Assembly (NCBI GenBank): GCA_000402655.1
Contig: AQSI01000002.1
Location: forward strand, 191,994 to 236,086
DNA: 44,093 bases
Direction: 5' to 3'
Origin: Fidelibacterota bacterium SCGC AAA298-D23
GTDB lineage: Bacteria; Fidelibacterota; Marinisomatia; Marinisomatales; Marinisomataceae
The notes below the pieces were generated by a model. That model was given only the letters and a program-made list of their open reading frames with translations. It ran no database searches and had not been told where the DNA came from. Position 1 is the stretch's first letter. Each line of letters begins with the position of its first letter. Made by a program: the position numbers and the translations under genes. Below are positions 32,697-41,851 of the stretch, piece after piece.

Positions 32697-33286
32697 CGAA
32701 TGATAGCCAAAATTCTTTTAATTACATTTTCAATATCACCTTCGTATGAACCTTCATCATTTAATTTTTTTACTGCCTTGTCAATTTGTGACTTTTTATA
32801 ACCTAGTGAAGAGAGTGCAGTATAAATATCATCGTAAGAAAAGTCTAACTTATCATTATCAAGATTTTGCGTTGAAATTGATGTTGATGTTATCTTCTCC
32901 TTAATATCTAAAATAATTCTTTTTGCTGTTTTAGGACCTATTCCAGGAATAAGACTAAGGGATTTAACATCTTCAGAAACAATGTTATCTTTAAAGCTTG
33001 ATACAGATGCATTTGAAAGAAGGTTAATAGCAGTTCTAGGCCCAATTCCTGATACATCAATTAAATTTAAAAAAAGAGACCTTCGTTCTAAATCCATAAA
33101 CCCATAAAGCTCCATTAAATTTTCTTTTACATTAAGATATGTGTATATAAAGATATTTTCATTTTCTGATGGCAATTTTTCATAATCTCTGATACAAATT
33201 GAAATACTAAAAACAATGCCATTATTTTCAATGTATAATGTAGTTGGTTCTTTTTTGAAAATTTTTCCTGAAATTGAATTAATCAT
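32693..33286 (-). CDS. ruvA: Holliday junction branch migration protein RuvA
   Basis: The 197-residue protein has an OB-fold domain (MINSISGKIFKKEPTTLYIE). Two helix-hairpin-helix motifs follow (DVSGIGPRTAINLLS and SLIPGIGPKTAKRIILDIKE). The C-terminal domain that contacts RuvB includes DIYTALSSLGYKKSQIDKAV. It begins right after the ruvC stop with no spacer. ruvB is not in the window. Confidence 0.95.
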   Translation of the reverse strand: MINSISGKIFKKEPTTLYIENNGIVFSISICIRDYEKLPSENENIFIYTYLNVKENLMELYGFMDLERRSLFLNLIDVSGIGPRTAINLLSNASVSSFKDNIVSEDVKSLSLIPGIGPKTAKRIILDIKEKITSTSISTQNLDNDKLDFSYDDIYTALSSLGYKKSQIDKAVKKLNDEGSYEGDIENVIKRILAIIR

Positions 33287-33757
33287 CTATGTCCTATTTA
33301 TTCCGCACCATGCAACTGCAATTGCATCTGAGATATCATTTTTTTTTAAAACTTTATCATCTAATTTAAATATTTTTTTCACCATAAATGCAACCTGTTC
33401 TTTAGATGCAGAACCATTACCAACAATTGATTGTTTTATTTCTCTTGGGCTAAATTCTTTTGAAGATATTTCATTATGTTCAGCTGCAAGCATCACTGAT
33501 GACTTTGCCTGACCTAACTTAATTGCTGATTGAACATTCTTTCCATAAAAGACATTTTCAACATAGAGTACTTCTGGTTTAAATTTTTTTATTAGCTTAT
33601 TAGTTTCAAAAAAAATGGTATATAATCTTTCTGAAACTTCTTTTCCCTTTTTAGGACTAATTAATCCACACTCAACCATTGTTATTTCGCTACTTTTTTT
33701 TCTCAAAACTGCATAACCTGTATTAGTTAAACCTGGATCAAATCCAATAATAACCAT
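33287..33757 (-). CDS. ruvC: Crossover junction endodeoxyribonuclease RuvC
   Basis: The 156-residue RNase H-fold resolvase keeps all four acidic residues: D7 in IIGFDPGLTNTGYAV, E67 in VLYVENVFYGKN, and D141 and D144 in NDISDAIAVAWCG. It cuts Holliday junctions made by RuvAB. The start shares one base with the yebC stop, and the order yebC-ruvC-ruvA is a common conserved set. Confidence 0.96.
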   Translation of the reverse strand: MVIIGFDPGLTNTGYAVLRKKSSEITMVECGLISPKKGKEVSERLYTIFFETNKLIKKFKPEVLYVENVFYGKNVQSAIKLGQAKSSVMLAAEHNEISSKEFSPREIKQSIVGNGSASKEQVAFMVKKIFKLDDKVLKKNDISDAIAVAWCGINRT

Positions 33758-34485
33758 TAGCTTTGTCCTAAAGTTTGATTTGAAAAAACATTTTGAACAT
33801 CCTCTAAATCATCTAAGAATTCCAATAATTTTTCAACTTTTTGATTATCATCTTCATTTAAACCTATTTCATCTTTAGGAACATATGCTAAGAATGAAGA
33901 ATCTACCTTGATACTTAATTTTTCAAGAAGATCAAGTTTATTATAAAGTTCATTTGAATGAAAATGCAGTCTGTAACAATCATCATCTTCAAAAAATTCA
34001 ATACAATCGTTTTCAATAGAAAATTCAAAAATATCACCCTCTGAAATTTCATTTTTATCAATGAGAATGATACCATTTCTTTCAAAATTCCATGATACAC
34101 TACCGGCTTGACCTAGAGAACCTCCAAATTTAGAAAGTGCATGTCTTATATCTGCAACTGTTCTATTTTTATTATCTGTTATTGCTTCGATGATAATTGC
34201 TACACCAAAAGGTCCATATCCTTCATACGAAACCTCTTCAATAATTACATTATCTAATTCTCCAACACCCTTTTTGATTGCTTTATCAATATTTGAGTTT
34301 GGCATATTTAGTGCTTTTGCTTTTTTTACTGCTTGTCGAAGTCTAGGGTTTGAATCAATATCTTTTCCACCTAATCTAGAAGAAACAGTTATTTCTTTGC
34401 TGATATTTGAAAAAAGCTTACCTCTTTTTTGATCAAGAGCGCCTTTTTTTCGCTTGATTGTTGACCACTTACTATGACCAGCCAT
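33757..34485 (-). CDS. yebC: YebC/PmpR family protein
   Basis: From the ATG at 34485 (MAGHSKWSTIKRKKGALDQK) the product has 242 residues. Conserved blocks are RGKLFSNISKEITVSSRLGG, ALNMPNSNIDKAIKKGVGEL, EVSYEGYGPFGVAIIIEAIT and NRTVADIRHALSKFGGSLGQ. The family was described as transcription regulators; recent work links members to relief of ribosome stalling at proline stretches. A TTG codon one position earlier is also open but the ATG gives the invariant MAGHSKW start. It overlaps the SPOR gene by one base. Confidence 0.95.
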   Translation of the reverse strand: MAGHSKWSTIKRKKGALDQKRGKLFSNISKEITVSSRLGGKDIDSNPRLRQAVKKAKALNMPNSNIDKAIKKGVGELDNVIIEEVSYEGYGPFGVAIIIEAITDNKNRTVADIRHALSKFGGSLGQAGSVSWNFERNGIILIDKNEISEGDIFEFSIENDCIEFFEDDDCYRLHFHSNELYNKLDLLEKLSIKVDSSFLAYVPKDEIGLNEDDNQKVEKLLEFLDDLEDVQNVFSNQTLGQS

Positions 34486-34898
34486 CAATCCTCCTTTTCA
34501 ATCATTGTGGGAACAACCCAAGCAGTTCTATAACCTAATCTCACAATTTTTTTCTGAAAATTTTCAGCCTCTTTTCTATTTAAAAAATTTCCAACTCTAA
34601 GTTTATAATTTGGTAACTCAAAAATTATATAAGTTTTTTCATCAATTGATTTTTCAATTTCAATTTTGACATCTTGCAGTTCCTGTTCATTTTGAGAAAT
34701 AACTATTTGAACTCTATACCCTTTTATGAAATTTATTTCTTCATTTGAAGAAATATTTTCAAGATCATTATCACTAGAGAATGATGGCAAATTAACATTA
34801 GGAAATTTTGGAGGGTTATCATTAAAGTCACTAGGCTTTATAAAGTCAGATTGACAAAATGCACTACTTATCAAGAAAAGAATTAAAGAATATCTCAT
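34485..34898 (-). CDS. Secreted SPOR-domain protein
   Basis: From the ATG at 34898 the 137-residue product begins with a signal peptide (MRYSLILFLISSAFCQS); seven earlier codons are open but would spoil the signal and overlap batE. After a Pro/Ser/Asn-rich stretch, residues about 60-130 read as a SPOR domain: INFIKGYRVQIVISQNEQEL, LPNYKLRVGNFLNRKEAENF and a final strand near GYRTAWVVPTMIEKED. SPOR domains bind denuded glycan strands of peptidoglycan at division sites. It begins one base after batE. Confidence 0.8.
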   Translation of the reverse strand: MRYSLILFLISSAFCQSDFIKPSDFNDNPPKFPNVNLPSFSSDNDLENISSNEEINFIKGYRVQIVISQNEQELQDVKIEIEKSIDEKTYIIFELPNYKLRVGNFLNRKEAENFQKKIVRLGYRTAWVVPTMIEKED

Positions 34899-34899
34899 A

Positions 34900-35646
34900 T
34901 TAATACAAATTTCTAACATCTAGAGCTCGAATCCAACCTTTTCTTCCATCGAAAGTGGAAACTTCAATCCAAAGATTTGTTTTTTGATGAATTTTCACTT
35001 TATTTCCGCTATAAAATACAGATTGCTCAATTGCTTGGTTTGAAAATGGAGCAGAGTAAACTATAACTTCATTTTCAATAATAATGCCAAAAATATTATT
35101 TTGATCCCAAATATTTTTAGTGAAAGTAACTAAAACTGAAAAAAACATAATTATCGTTGAAAAATAAAAAAAACTAATATGTATTTTCATTTGTGTAATC
35201 CTCATCACAAAAAATGATAAAGCACATAAAAGTATTAATAATGAGTTAATTAATAGAAATTGATTTAATGAAAATGATTGAAAAAAAATATTTGTTAAAT
35301 CAATTAAATCATTTTTAGGTAAATCAATAAAGCCTTCAATATATAATTTATTAATATTACTATTATTTTGAAGGTCAGTGTTCATTGGATTTAATTTTAA
35401 ACCCATTTCGTATGACCATCTTGCCTGACCAAAATTTGATTCTTGAAAATACGCATTACCTAAATTCAAAAATAAATCTTCTGAAAAATAGCCATAATTC
35501 AAGATCATTTCATAATTTTTAACAGCTTCTTTGTAACTATTTTGGTTATAAAATCTATTTCCATCTTCAAAAAGCTCATCAATGTTTTGTGATAAAACAA
35601 TTGATAGATTAAAAAAAATGATAATAATATATTTAAACATACGCAT
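34900..35646 (-). CDS. batE: BatE-like TPR and SH3-domain protein
   Basis: The 248-residue protein starts with a signal peptide (to about residue 20). It has two tetratricopeptide repeats (DELFEDGNRFYNQNSYKEAV and the FLNLGNAYFQESNFGQARWS segment). Two membrane helices lie at about 125-170. It ends in an SH3-like domain, GNKVKIHQKTNLWIEVSTFD followed by GRKGWIRALDVRNL. This domain order is that of BatE in Bacteroides and Leptospira aerotolerance operons. Two ATG codons (35646 and 35640) are possible; either overlaps the batD stop. Function of BatE in oxidative stress is known only from genetics. Confidence 0.85.
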   Translation of the reverse strand: MRMFKYIIIIFFNLSIVLSQNIDELFEDGNRFYNQNSYKEAVKNYEMILNYGYFSEDLFLNLGNAYFQESNFGQARWSYEMGLKLNPMNTDLQNNSNINKLYIEGFIDLPKNDLIDLTNIFFQSFSLNQFLLINSLLILLCALSFFVMRITQMKIHISFFYFSTIIMFFSVLVTFTKNIWDQNNIFGIIIENEVIVYSAPFSNQAIEQSVFYSGNKVKIHQKTNLWIEVSTFDGRKGWIRALDVRNLY

Positions 35647-37339
35647 CTATCCTCTTTAAGATATTTTTTAAAGATTTTTTAATTTTTTTGTCGTCTTTGT
35701 GATCTTTAAACTGCGAATACGATTTTTTCTGAAACTCACTTAAATGTTTTGATAAAGCATCAAAATCTTCAATTTTAATTTTATCTTTTAAAATATTTTT
35801 TAAAGATAATAAATCAATATTTACATTTATTAATATATTTTTTTGAAAAAAATATTTTATTATGATTTTCATCCCATTTTCATGAACTGAATTTGTTTCT
35901 TCAATACTATGTATAGCATTATTTAATGCAGTATTCAACTTTATATATTCATTCATATAACTTTTTAATTTAACAAAGCTTGATGTAAAATATGGAAGTG
36001 TGAATAAAACTAGAGCTACAAAAAGTATATAGAATATTGAACTTTGAATATTAGAACTTGATGAAGAAATCCATTTCTGATCACCAACTCTAATATATTT
36101 TATAACATTTGATTTCGAATTTAAAATATCTTTATCAGAGGAATCAAATACTGCACTTTTATTGATCTTCAAACTGATATCATTTGAAAATGCTTTTGAC
36201 CACGATTTAGTAGTTGAATTAAAAAAAGGTATTTCAATCGAATCAATATTGTATGAACCATCTTTTCTTGGAATTAAATTATAATTCCAAGTAATAGAAC
36301 CTGAGTAATCATCAGTAATATTTTTTTCGACATTTGTCTCACCTTCAAAAACATCAAATTCATCTGGAAATTCTATTTTAGGTCTGCCAATGTTTGACAG
36401 ATTTCCTTCTCCAACTAAAGAAACTTTAAATTCTAGAGGCGTTCCCTCATCAATATTTGAATTAGATAGTGATGTATTAAGAGAAAAATTACCAACCGCA
36501 CCTGTAAAATTCTTAGGAATATTCTGAAGAGGAAAAACTTCAATTGAAACTGTGTCTGACACAAGAAGTTTAGCCCTCGATCTTTGAGAAAATGTATCAA
36601 AAAATGGGTCATCCCAAAAGAGTCTATTGAAAGATGAATCTTTATTTTTTGTTTCAATTTTCATTATCATTGATTGGAGATCAAAGATTCCTTCTTGCAA
36701 TGGAAATATTGCTACTTCATAGATTTTAAGGGATTTATAATTATATCCATCAATTTCTACATCAGTCCAGTTATCTGGAGTAAATTGAATTCCTACAGGG
36801 TCAAAAAGCTTCTCTACCCAAAAGTCACTATATTCGGGAAATTCGGTTGACAGTACTTTTGAAGCAACTCTTGTATAGAATGTGTAGGTTAATTTAATTT
36901 GTTCTCCAACATAAGCCTCATTTTTACTTACTTTAACCTCTAAGAAAAGATCTTTAGTAGCTTGATCAGCAGTTTGCTTAGAGACTTGGACTGTATGAGA
37001 TTTAGTCATTAGTATTTTATTGCCAATATTCACTTTAAAAGATGGTATTTCAAGTTGACCATGTTTTTTTGGAATTAATGTCCATGAAATTGATCTTGAT
37101 GAAGTTCTATCTCCATTTATAAATCTATATTCGCTGCCAATGTTGGGCCCTGAAATGATGGAAAAAGAATCCTCAATTTTAGAAATATCTACTGCAGGAT
37201 TTTTATCTACATCAGAAATTTTAATTGTAAAAATTACAGATTCAGTTATAGAAATATTTTTGGCTGAAACAAATGATGATATATCTTTAGCAGAAATCAA
37301 ACTTATAAATGATAGAAAAATTAAAAAAATTCTTACCAT
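35633..37339 (-). CDS. batD: BatD aerotolerance protein
   Basis: The 568-residue protein has an N-terminal signal peptide (ending near SLISA). A long beta-rich periplasmic region shows repeated BatD-type segments (ISITESVIFTIKISD, EVKVSKNEAYVGEQIKLTYT, WTLIPKKHGQLEIPSF and WNYNLIPRKDGSYNIDSI). One membrane helix lies near residues 430-450, followed by a cytoplasmic helical tail rich in Lys. It has the standard BatD architecture and sits between batC (7-base overlap) and batE. BatD is thought to form a complex with BatA-C in the envelope. Confidence 0.9.
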   Translation of the reverse strand: MVRIFLIFLSFISLISAKDISSFVSAKNISITESVIFTIKISDVDKNPAVDISKIEDSFSIISGPNIGSEYRFINGDRTSSRSISWTLIPKKHGQLEIPSFKVNIGNKILMTKSHTVQVSKQTADQATKDLFLEVKVSKNEAYVGEQIKLTYTFYTRVASKVLSTEFPEYSDFWVEKLFDPVGIQFTPDNWTDVEIDGYNYKSLKIYEVAIFPLQEGIFDLQSMIMKIETKNKDSSFNRLFWDDPFFDTFSQRSRAKLLVSDTVSIEVFPLQNIPKNFTGAVGNFSLNTSLSNSNIDEGTPLEFKVSLVGEGNLSNIGRPKIEFPDEFDVFEGETNVEKNITDDYSGSITWNYNLIPRKDGSYNIDSIEIPFFNSTTKSWSKAFSNDISLKINKSAVFDSSDKDILNSKSNVIKYIRVGDQKWISSSSSNIQSSIFYILFVALVLFTLPYFTSSFVKLKSYMNEYIKLNTALNNAIHSIEETNSVHENGMKIIIKYFFQKNILINVNIDLLSLKNILKDKIKIEDFDALSKHLSEFQKKSYSQFKDHKDDKKIKKSLKNILKRIDAYV

Positions 37340-38061
37340 TCTTTGCCGCTTTCATTTGAAAAATTATTTTGTTTTCGCTTCTTATTAACTTTCTCATTTT
37401 CTTTCATAGCATTTAGAATGTTTTCAACGTTCTGATCAATTTCAATTTGTTTATCATCATTATTTTGTTGTTTATTTGACTGTGATATGTCCTGATTTTG
37501 CGGACCATCATTATTATCATTTTTTTTGGGATTTTGTTCAGAATTATTTGATTTGTTATCTCTATTATTATTTTCCTGATTTTGATCTTCTTTTTGATCA
37601 TTATTATCATTTTCGGATTCGTCACTATTTTCCTTTTGTTGCTGATTTTGTTCCTGAGCTTGTTGATTTTTTTTAATTTCATTTTTAACAAATTCATAAT
37701 TTTTTCTTGCATCGTCATCTTCTGGATTTTTGAGAAGTGCGTCTCTAAAAAATTTTAAGCTTTCATCGAGCATTTGTGATTTGTAAAACATATTTCCACG
37801 ATTATAGCTTAAGTCTGAAGAAGGATTTAAACTATCTTGCATACCAAGATTAAAGTAAACCTCAGCTTTTTTGACGCTATCGATTGATGAGTATATTGTA
37901 GCTAGGTTAAAAATTATATCATCTTTAGATAACTTTTCGTTTTCTAGCAAATATTTATAATAATTTAAAGCTGAATCAAAATCTCCATTATCAATCATTT
38001 TTTGCCCTATATCTTGAGATAATAGTTGCGAAGAAAATAATATTAAAATAAAAAATTTCAT
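37333..38061 (-). CDS. batC: BatC-like TPR protein with Asn/Gln-rich tail
   Basis: The 242-residue protein has a signal peptide (MKFFILILFSSQLLSQD). TPR units follow (GDFDSALNYYKYLLENEKLS, DLSYNRGNMFYKSQMLDESL and KFFRDALLKNPEDDDARKNY). About 85 residues of very low-complexity Asn, Gln, Asp, Glu and Lys come next (about residues 130-215). The closing ENILNAMKENEKVNKKRKQN block resembles the conserved BatC end. The disordered tail is typical in kind, though unusually Asn-rich. It overlaps batB (4 bases) and batD (7 bases). Confidence 0.85.
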   Translation of the reverse strand: MKFFILILFSSQLLSQDIGQKMIDNGDFDSALNYYKYLLENEKLSKDDIIFNLATIYSSIDSVKKAEVYFNLGMQDSLNPSSDLSYNRGNMFYKSQMLDESLKFFRDALLKNPEDDDARKNYEFVKNEIKKNQQAQEQNQQQKENSDESENDNNDQKEDQNQENNNRDNKSNNSEQNPKKNDNNDGPQNQDISQSNKQQNNDDKQIEIDQNVENILNAMKENEKVNKKRKQNNFSNESGKEW

Positions 38062-39053
38062 TTTGTTCTTTTTCCTGTTGAAATAAAGTACGATATCATT
38101 AAAAGAAATATTGCTACAGCTAAGGGATATTGAAATTTATGTTCATAATCAGAAAATTCAAAAGAACTGATTAATGAATCCTCTCCTTTTTTAATAATAT
38201 CTATAATATTATTACTGATAGGTTCACTTTTTGAAATACGAAGTAATTTTCCATTACTAAATGTTGAAATTTCTCTTAAAAAATTTAAATTTAATTTTGA
38301 TAAAACTAATTCACCTGATTTATTTTTTAAAAATGAATTTTGCTTATCTTTTATAGGAATTAGCGATCCCTTTGAACTTCCTACTCCAATCACATGAAGA
38401 TCAATTTTTTCATTAATTAAATAAGATATATCATCAATTAACATATTACTGTGATCTTCACCGTCTGTAAAAAGGAAAATCATTTTTTGCTGATCATCTT
38501 CATCATCGAATGCTTCAATAGATGTTTTTATTGCGTTGGGAATATCAGTACCTCTTGATGATATCATTGAAGTATCGATGCTTTTGATAAAAAGTTTTGA
38601 AGCATCGTAGTCCATAGTTAAGGGTAAATAAAGAAAATTTGAGCCAGAAAAAACAACGACTCCAATCCTATCCCCCTCAAGATTATCGATGATTTTTGAT
38701 AATTCAAATTTGACTTTATCAATTCTTGAAGGTTTAATATCCTCAGAATCCATACTTAGAGATACATCAACACAAAAAACTATATCAACACCTTTTCTTT
38801 CAACAGGTTTTACAGTGACACCAGTCTTGATACCTGAAATTGCAATTACCAAACTTAAAATTCCCAAATATCTAATGAGTGTTTTGATTGCTATAGTTTC
38901 AGAATTACCAATATATAAATTTTGATATAATTTTTTTGAAAAATTTCTGTTATCAAAAATTTTATATTTTGTTGATCTATAAAATGAAAAAATTAAAGTA
39001 ACAAAAAATACAGTTAAACAGATAATAGCAAAATTTAGAAATTCAAAAATCAT
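38058..39053 (-). CDS. batB: BatB von Willebrand factor A membrane protein
   Basis: The 331-residue protein has N-terminal membrane helices (about 8-24 and 60-75), then a VWA domain. Its MIDAS motif is complete: D96, S98 and S100 in FCVDVSLSMDSEDIKPSRID, Thr in SSRGTDIPNA and Asp in FLFTDGEDHSN. A last membrane helix lies at about 313-327. It pairs with BatA as the two metal-binding members of the Bat complex. ATGA overlaps link it to both neighbours. Confidence 0.92.
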   Translation of the reverse strand: MIFEFLNFAIICLTVFFVTLIFSFYRSTKYKIFDNRNFSKKLYQNLYIGNSETIAIKTLIRYLGILSLVIAISGIKTGVTVKPVERKGVDIVFCVDVSLSMDSEDIKPSRIDKVKFELSKIIDNLEGDRIGVVVFSGSNFLYLPLTMDYDASKLFIKSIDTSMISSRGTDIPNAIKTSIEAFDDEDDQQKMIFLFTDGEDHSNMLIDDISYLINEKIDLHVIGVGSSKGSLIPIKDKQNSFLKNKSGELVLSKLNLNFLREISTFSNGKLLRISKSEPISNNIIDIIKKGEDSLISSFEFSDYEHKFQYPLAVAIFLLMISYFISTGKRTK

Positions 39054-40018
39054 ATAACTTTCCTAAAATAATATGCTCTTAATACTTCAGAAATAATGAG
39101 GAAGAAAAATCCTATAATTAAAAACCAAATATAAACTTCTTGATAACTTGAAAAATAACTTACAGTAATTTCAGATTTTTCCAAATTATCAATTTCTCTA
39201 TAAATTCCTGATAGACTTTTTTTGTCCGTAGCTCTAAAATATTTTGCATTAGTTACCTCTGCAATTCCTTTTAATGTGTCTTCATCAATTTCGTTTCTTA
39301 CAAATCCTCTTCCAGGTATTTGAGTGATAGATTGATTAGTTCCTGCACCAATTGTATAAACCTTAATATTATATTCTTTTGCAATTTTGGCAGCAGAAAT
39401 TGGATCTATTGAACCAACGTTATTACTTCCGTCAGAGAGAAGAATGATTACTTTACTTTCAGAATCACTATTTCTAAGCCTATTAACTCCATTTGCAATT
39501 GCTACTCCAATGGCTGTTCCATCGTACTTAGGCTCCATAACAGTAACTTCAGATAAAAGATTATTTAAAACACTATAATCAATTGTTAATGGACATTGTA
39601 TAAAAGTATCTTTACCGAAAACTAATAAACCAATTCTATCACCACTTCTGTTTTTAATAAATTCTTTTGCAGCATCTTTTACAGCCTCTAATCTATTCGG
39701 TTTAAAATCTTCTGCAAGCATGCTACTGCTAGTATCTAATACTAGTACAATATCAATAACTTCTACTGTTATATCTTTATCTAATGATGAAATTTGAGGT
39801 CTTGCAAAACCTACAATTATTAATAATAAAGCAACTATAAAGAGGGCGTTAATAAAAAAAACTTTTATTTTTCCTTGATTGCCAAAAAAATTTTTTAAAC
39901 TATTAAAACTTGAAACTTGAACTGATGATGTTTTTTTGTAAAAAAAAATCTTAACTATAACTAATACCATAAATAATGGTATAATTATTAAAAAATTTGG
40001 GTTCAAAAATTCCATCAA
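39050..40018 (-). CDS. batA: BatA von Willebrand factor A membrane protein
   Basis: The 322-residue protein has two N-terminal membrane helices (about 9-25 and 52-71), then a VWA domain with a full MIDAS: D95, S97, S99 in LVLDTSSSMLAEDFKPNRLE, Thr in DGTAIGVAIANG and Asp in ILLSDGSNNVG. A closing helix is near 300-315. This is the BatA layout. The usual upstream partners MoxR (AAA ATPase) and a DUF58 protein are missing; the gene upstream is gatA, overlapping by 4 bases. Confidence 0.92.
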   Translation of the reverse strand: MMEFLNPNFLIIIPLFMVLVIVKIFFYKKTSSVQVSSFNSLKNFFGNQGKIKVFFINALFIVALLLIIVGFARPQISSLDKDITVEVIDIVLVLDTSSSMLAEDFKPNRLEAVKDAAKEFIKNRSGDRIGLLVFGKDTFIQCPLTIDYSVLNNLLSEVTVMEPKYDGTAIGVAIANGVNRLRNSDSESKVIILLSDGSNNVGSIDPISAAKIAKEYNIKVYTIGAGTNQSITQIPGRGFVRNEIDEDTLKGIAEVTNAKYFRATDKKSLSGIYREIDNLEKSEITVSYFSSYQEVYIWFLIIGFFFLIISEVLRAYYFRKVI

Positions 40019-41376
40019 TTCGTATCAAAAATTTCCTCTTCACTTAATATATGAGCTAAACTAAATAAAGTTTCCTCTTTAAAAGAGTTAGAAACTAATT
40101 GAATTCCAATAGGTAGATTACTTGACGAAAAACCTGCAGGAATATTAAGAGCAGCAATTCCAGCTAAATTTATTGGTACCGTGAATATATCAGATAAATA
40201 CATTTTTAATGGATCCTCTAAATTATTTTTTAGTTTGAAGGGTAATTCAGGAGTTGTAGGTATGAGCAAGTTTTCACATTTATTAAAAAGATCTGAATAA
40301 CTATTTTTTATTAATCTTCTGACTTTTAAAGCCTTTGAAAAATATGCATCATAATAACCTGAAGAAAGAACATAAGTTCCAGTCATTATTCTTCTTTTTA
40401 CTTCGTCTGAAAATCCATCTGATCTAGTTTTTATGTAAAGATCTGATAGATTCTCATTATTTGCCCTGTTTCCATATCTAACACCATCAAATCGAGATAG
40501 GTTAGAAGAAGCTTCTGCCATTGTTAAAACATAATATGCAGCAATACAATGTTCAAAGTAAGGTAAGTCAATTTCAATAATTTGTACCTTTTTAAGCTTT
40601 AAATAATCAACGAGTAAACGATATTTTTCTGCTATTTCAACATTAATTTGATTTAGAATGTTATCATTGATTATTCCAATTGATTTTGGAAGCCTAGAAT
40701 CCTCAAGATTAAAAATACTAGGTTTATCAGCATCATAACTTGTTGAATCTTTAATATCTTTACCTGAAATGGCACAAAATGTACTATAAACATCTTTAAT
40801 AGACTTTGACATTATACCTATAGTATCAAAAGATGAAGCATGTGCCACTAAACCATACCGAGAAACTCTTCCATAGGATGGTTTTAAACCGTAAATACCA
40901 CAAAATGCAGCAGGTTGTCTCACGGAACCGCCTGTATCAGAACCTAAAGCTATATCTGAAATGCCTTCAGCAATCGCAGCAGCAGAACCGCCGCTTGAAC
41001 CACCAGCAACTAAACTAAGATTAAATGGATTTTTGACAGAACCATAAATTGAAAATTCTGAAGATGATCCCATTGCAAACTCATCACAATTAGTTTGCCC
41101 AACAATTACACCGCCTTCATCATTAATTCTTTCAATTACAGTTGCGTTAAACGGAGATTTGTAATTTTGAAGGATATTAGATGCACAAGTTAAATATTCA
41201 TCCTTAATTGCAATGTTGTCTTTAATTAAAAATGTTTTGTTTTTTAAAAGTCCAGTTCTTGGTTTTTTTAAATCAATACTTTTAATGCGATTTCTTACAA
41301 CAGAATTTGTCTTACTGACAGAAATTTTTTCTTTAACACCAAGTAATTTCTGCTCTAAAGAATTAGATGGATTCAT
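40015..41376 (-). CDS. gatA: Aspartyl/glutamyl-tRNA amidotransferase subunit A
   Basis: The 453-residue amidase provides ammonia from Gln for converting Glu-tRNA-Gln or Asp-tRNA-Asn. The Ser-cisSer-Lys triad is present: K52 in FLIKDNIA, S127 in AGGSSGGSAAA and S151 in GSDTGGSVRQPA. Other family segments are GQTNCDEFAMGSSSE and YGLKPSYGRVSRYGLVAHAS. It is somewhat shorter than the usual 480 residues. gatB and gatC are not in the window. A gap of 5 bases follows tatA and 4 bases overlap batA. Confidence 0.95.
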   Translation of the reverse strand: MNPSNSLEQKLLGVKEKISVSKTNSVVRNRIKSIDLKKPRTGLLKNKTFLIKDNIAIKDEYLTCASNILQNYKSPFNATVIERINDEGGVIVGQTNCDEFAMGSSSEFSIYGSVKNPFNLSLVAGGSSGGSAAAIAEGISDIALGSDTGGSVRQPAAFCGIYGLKPSYGRVSRYGLVAHASSFDTIGIMSKSIKDVYSTFCAISGKDIKDSTSYDADKPSIFNLEDSRLPKSIGIINDNILNQINVEIAEKYRLLVDYLKLKKVQIIEIDLPYFEHCIAAYYVLTMAEASSNLSRFDGVRYGNRANNENLSDLYIKTRSDGFSDEVKRRIMTGTYVLSSGYYDAYFSKALKVRRLIKNSYSDLFNKCENLLIPTTPELPFKLKNNLEDPLKMYLSDIFTVPINLAGIAALNIPAGFSSSNLPIGIQLVSNSFKEETLFSLAHILSEEEIFDTN

Positions 41377-41381
41377 CTAAG

Positions 41382-41558
41382 TTAATTATCTGAATTTTCT
41401 GACTTTTTAATTTCTTCCTTCGTATCATCCAAAGCACCACGAAATTCTCTCAATGAATTTGCAAATCCTTTGGCTATTCCGGGAAGTCTTTTACCTCCAA
41501 AAAGAAGTAATAAAATTAAAAATATTAAAACTAATTCACCAGTACCTAAATTAAACAT
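41382..41558 (-). CDS. tatA: Sec-independent translocase subunit TatA
   Basis: This 58-residue protein reads MFNLGTGELVLIFLILLLLF, then GGKRLPGIAKGFANSLREFR and a charged tail. It has the Glu in the short N-terminal membrane helix, the FGGKRLPG hinge and the amphipathic helix of TatA/TatE, which form the twin-arginine export pore. AGAGG precedes the ATG by about 6 bases. No tatC is nearby. It lies between the DUF4321-like gene (14-base gap) and gatA (5-base gap). Confidence 0.95.
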   Translation of the reverse strand: MFNLGTGELVLIFLILLLLFGGKRLPGIAKGFANSLREFRGALDDTKEEIKKSENSDN

Positions 41559-41572
41559 AACAACCTCTTATT

Positions 41573-41851
41573 TTATCTAAAGTATTTTAATAAATAATAT
41601 GCAATACCAAAACCAATAATACTACAAACATTGAATTTTAAAATAAAACCAAAATCTACTACCACAATACCCAAATCAATTAAATTATCACTATTTATTG
41701 AACCGAAGGTAAAATCGTAAGAAATTAAAAAAAACTGTTTTACAGCGCTACCATCAGGTAATAAAAAGGAAAGAACATTTCCAACTAAAGTTCCGATTAA
41801 TGCTCCAGCACATAAACCAAAAATTATTAATTTTATACTTCTATTTTTCAT
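41573..41851 (-). CDS. Small membrane protein, DUF4321-like
   Basis: The 92-residue protein has two hydrophobic helices (about 6-30, with GLCAGALIGTLVGNVLSFLL, and about 62-88), joined by a polar loop. The Gly-rich first helix, the following FLLPDGSAVKQFFLI and the closing helix resemble the DUF4321 family, which often lies near tatA, maf or radC-type genes; that match is from memory of the pattern. No function is known. It overlaps the protease gene by 4 bases. Confidence 0.6.
   Translation of the reverse strand: MKNRSIKLIIFGLCAGALIGTLVGNVLSFLLPDGSAVKQFFLISYDFTFGSINSDNLIDLGIVVVDFGFILKFNVCSIIGFGIAYYLLKYFR

Noticed and set aside
37413..37718. Lys/Ile/Met-rich open frame overlapping batC on the same strand
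   Set aside because: It is a frame shift of the repetitive Asn/Gln codons (AAT, CAA) of batC, not a separate gene.
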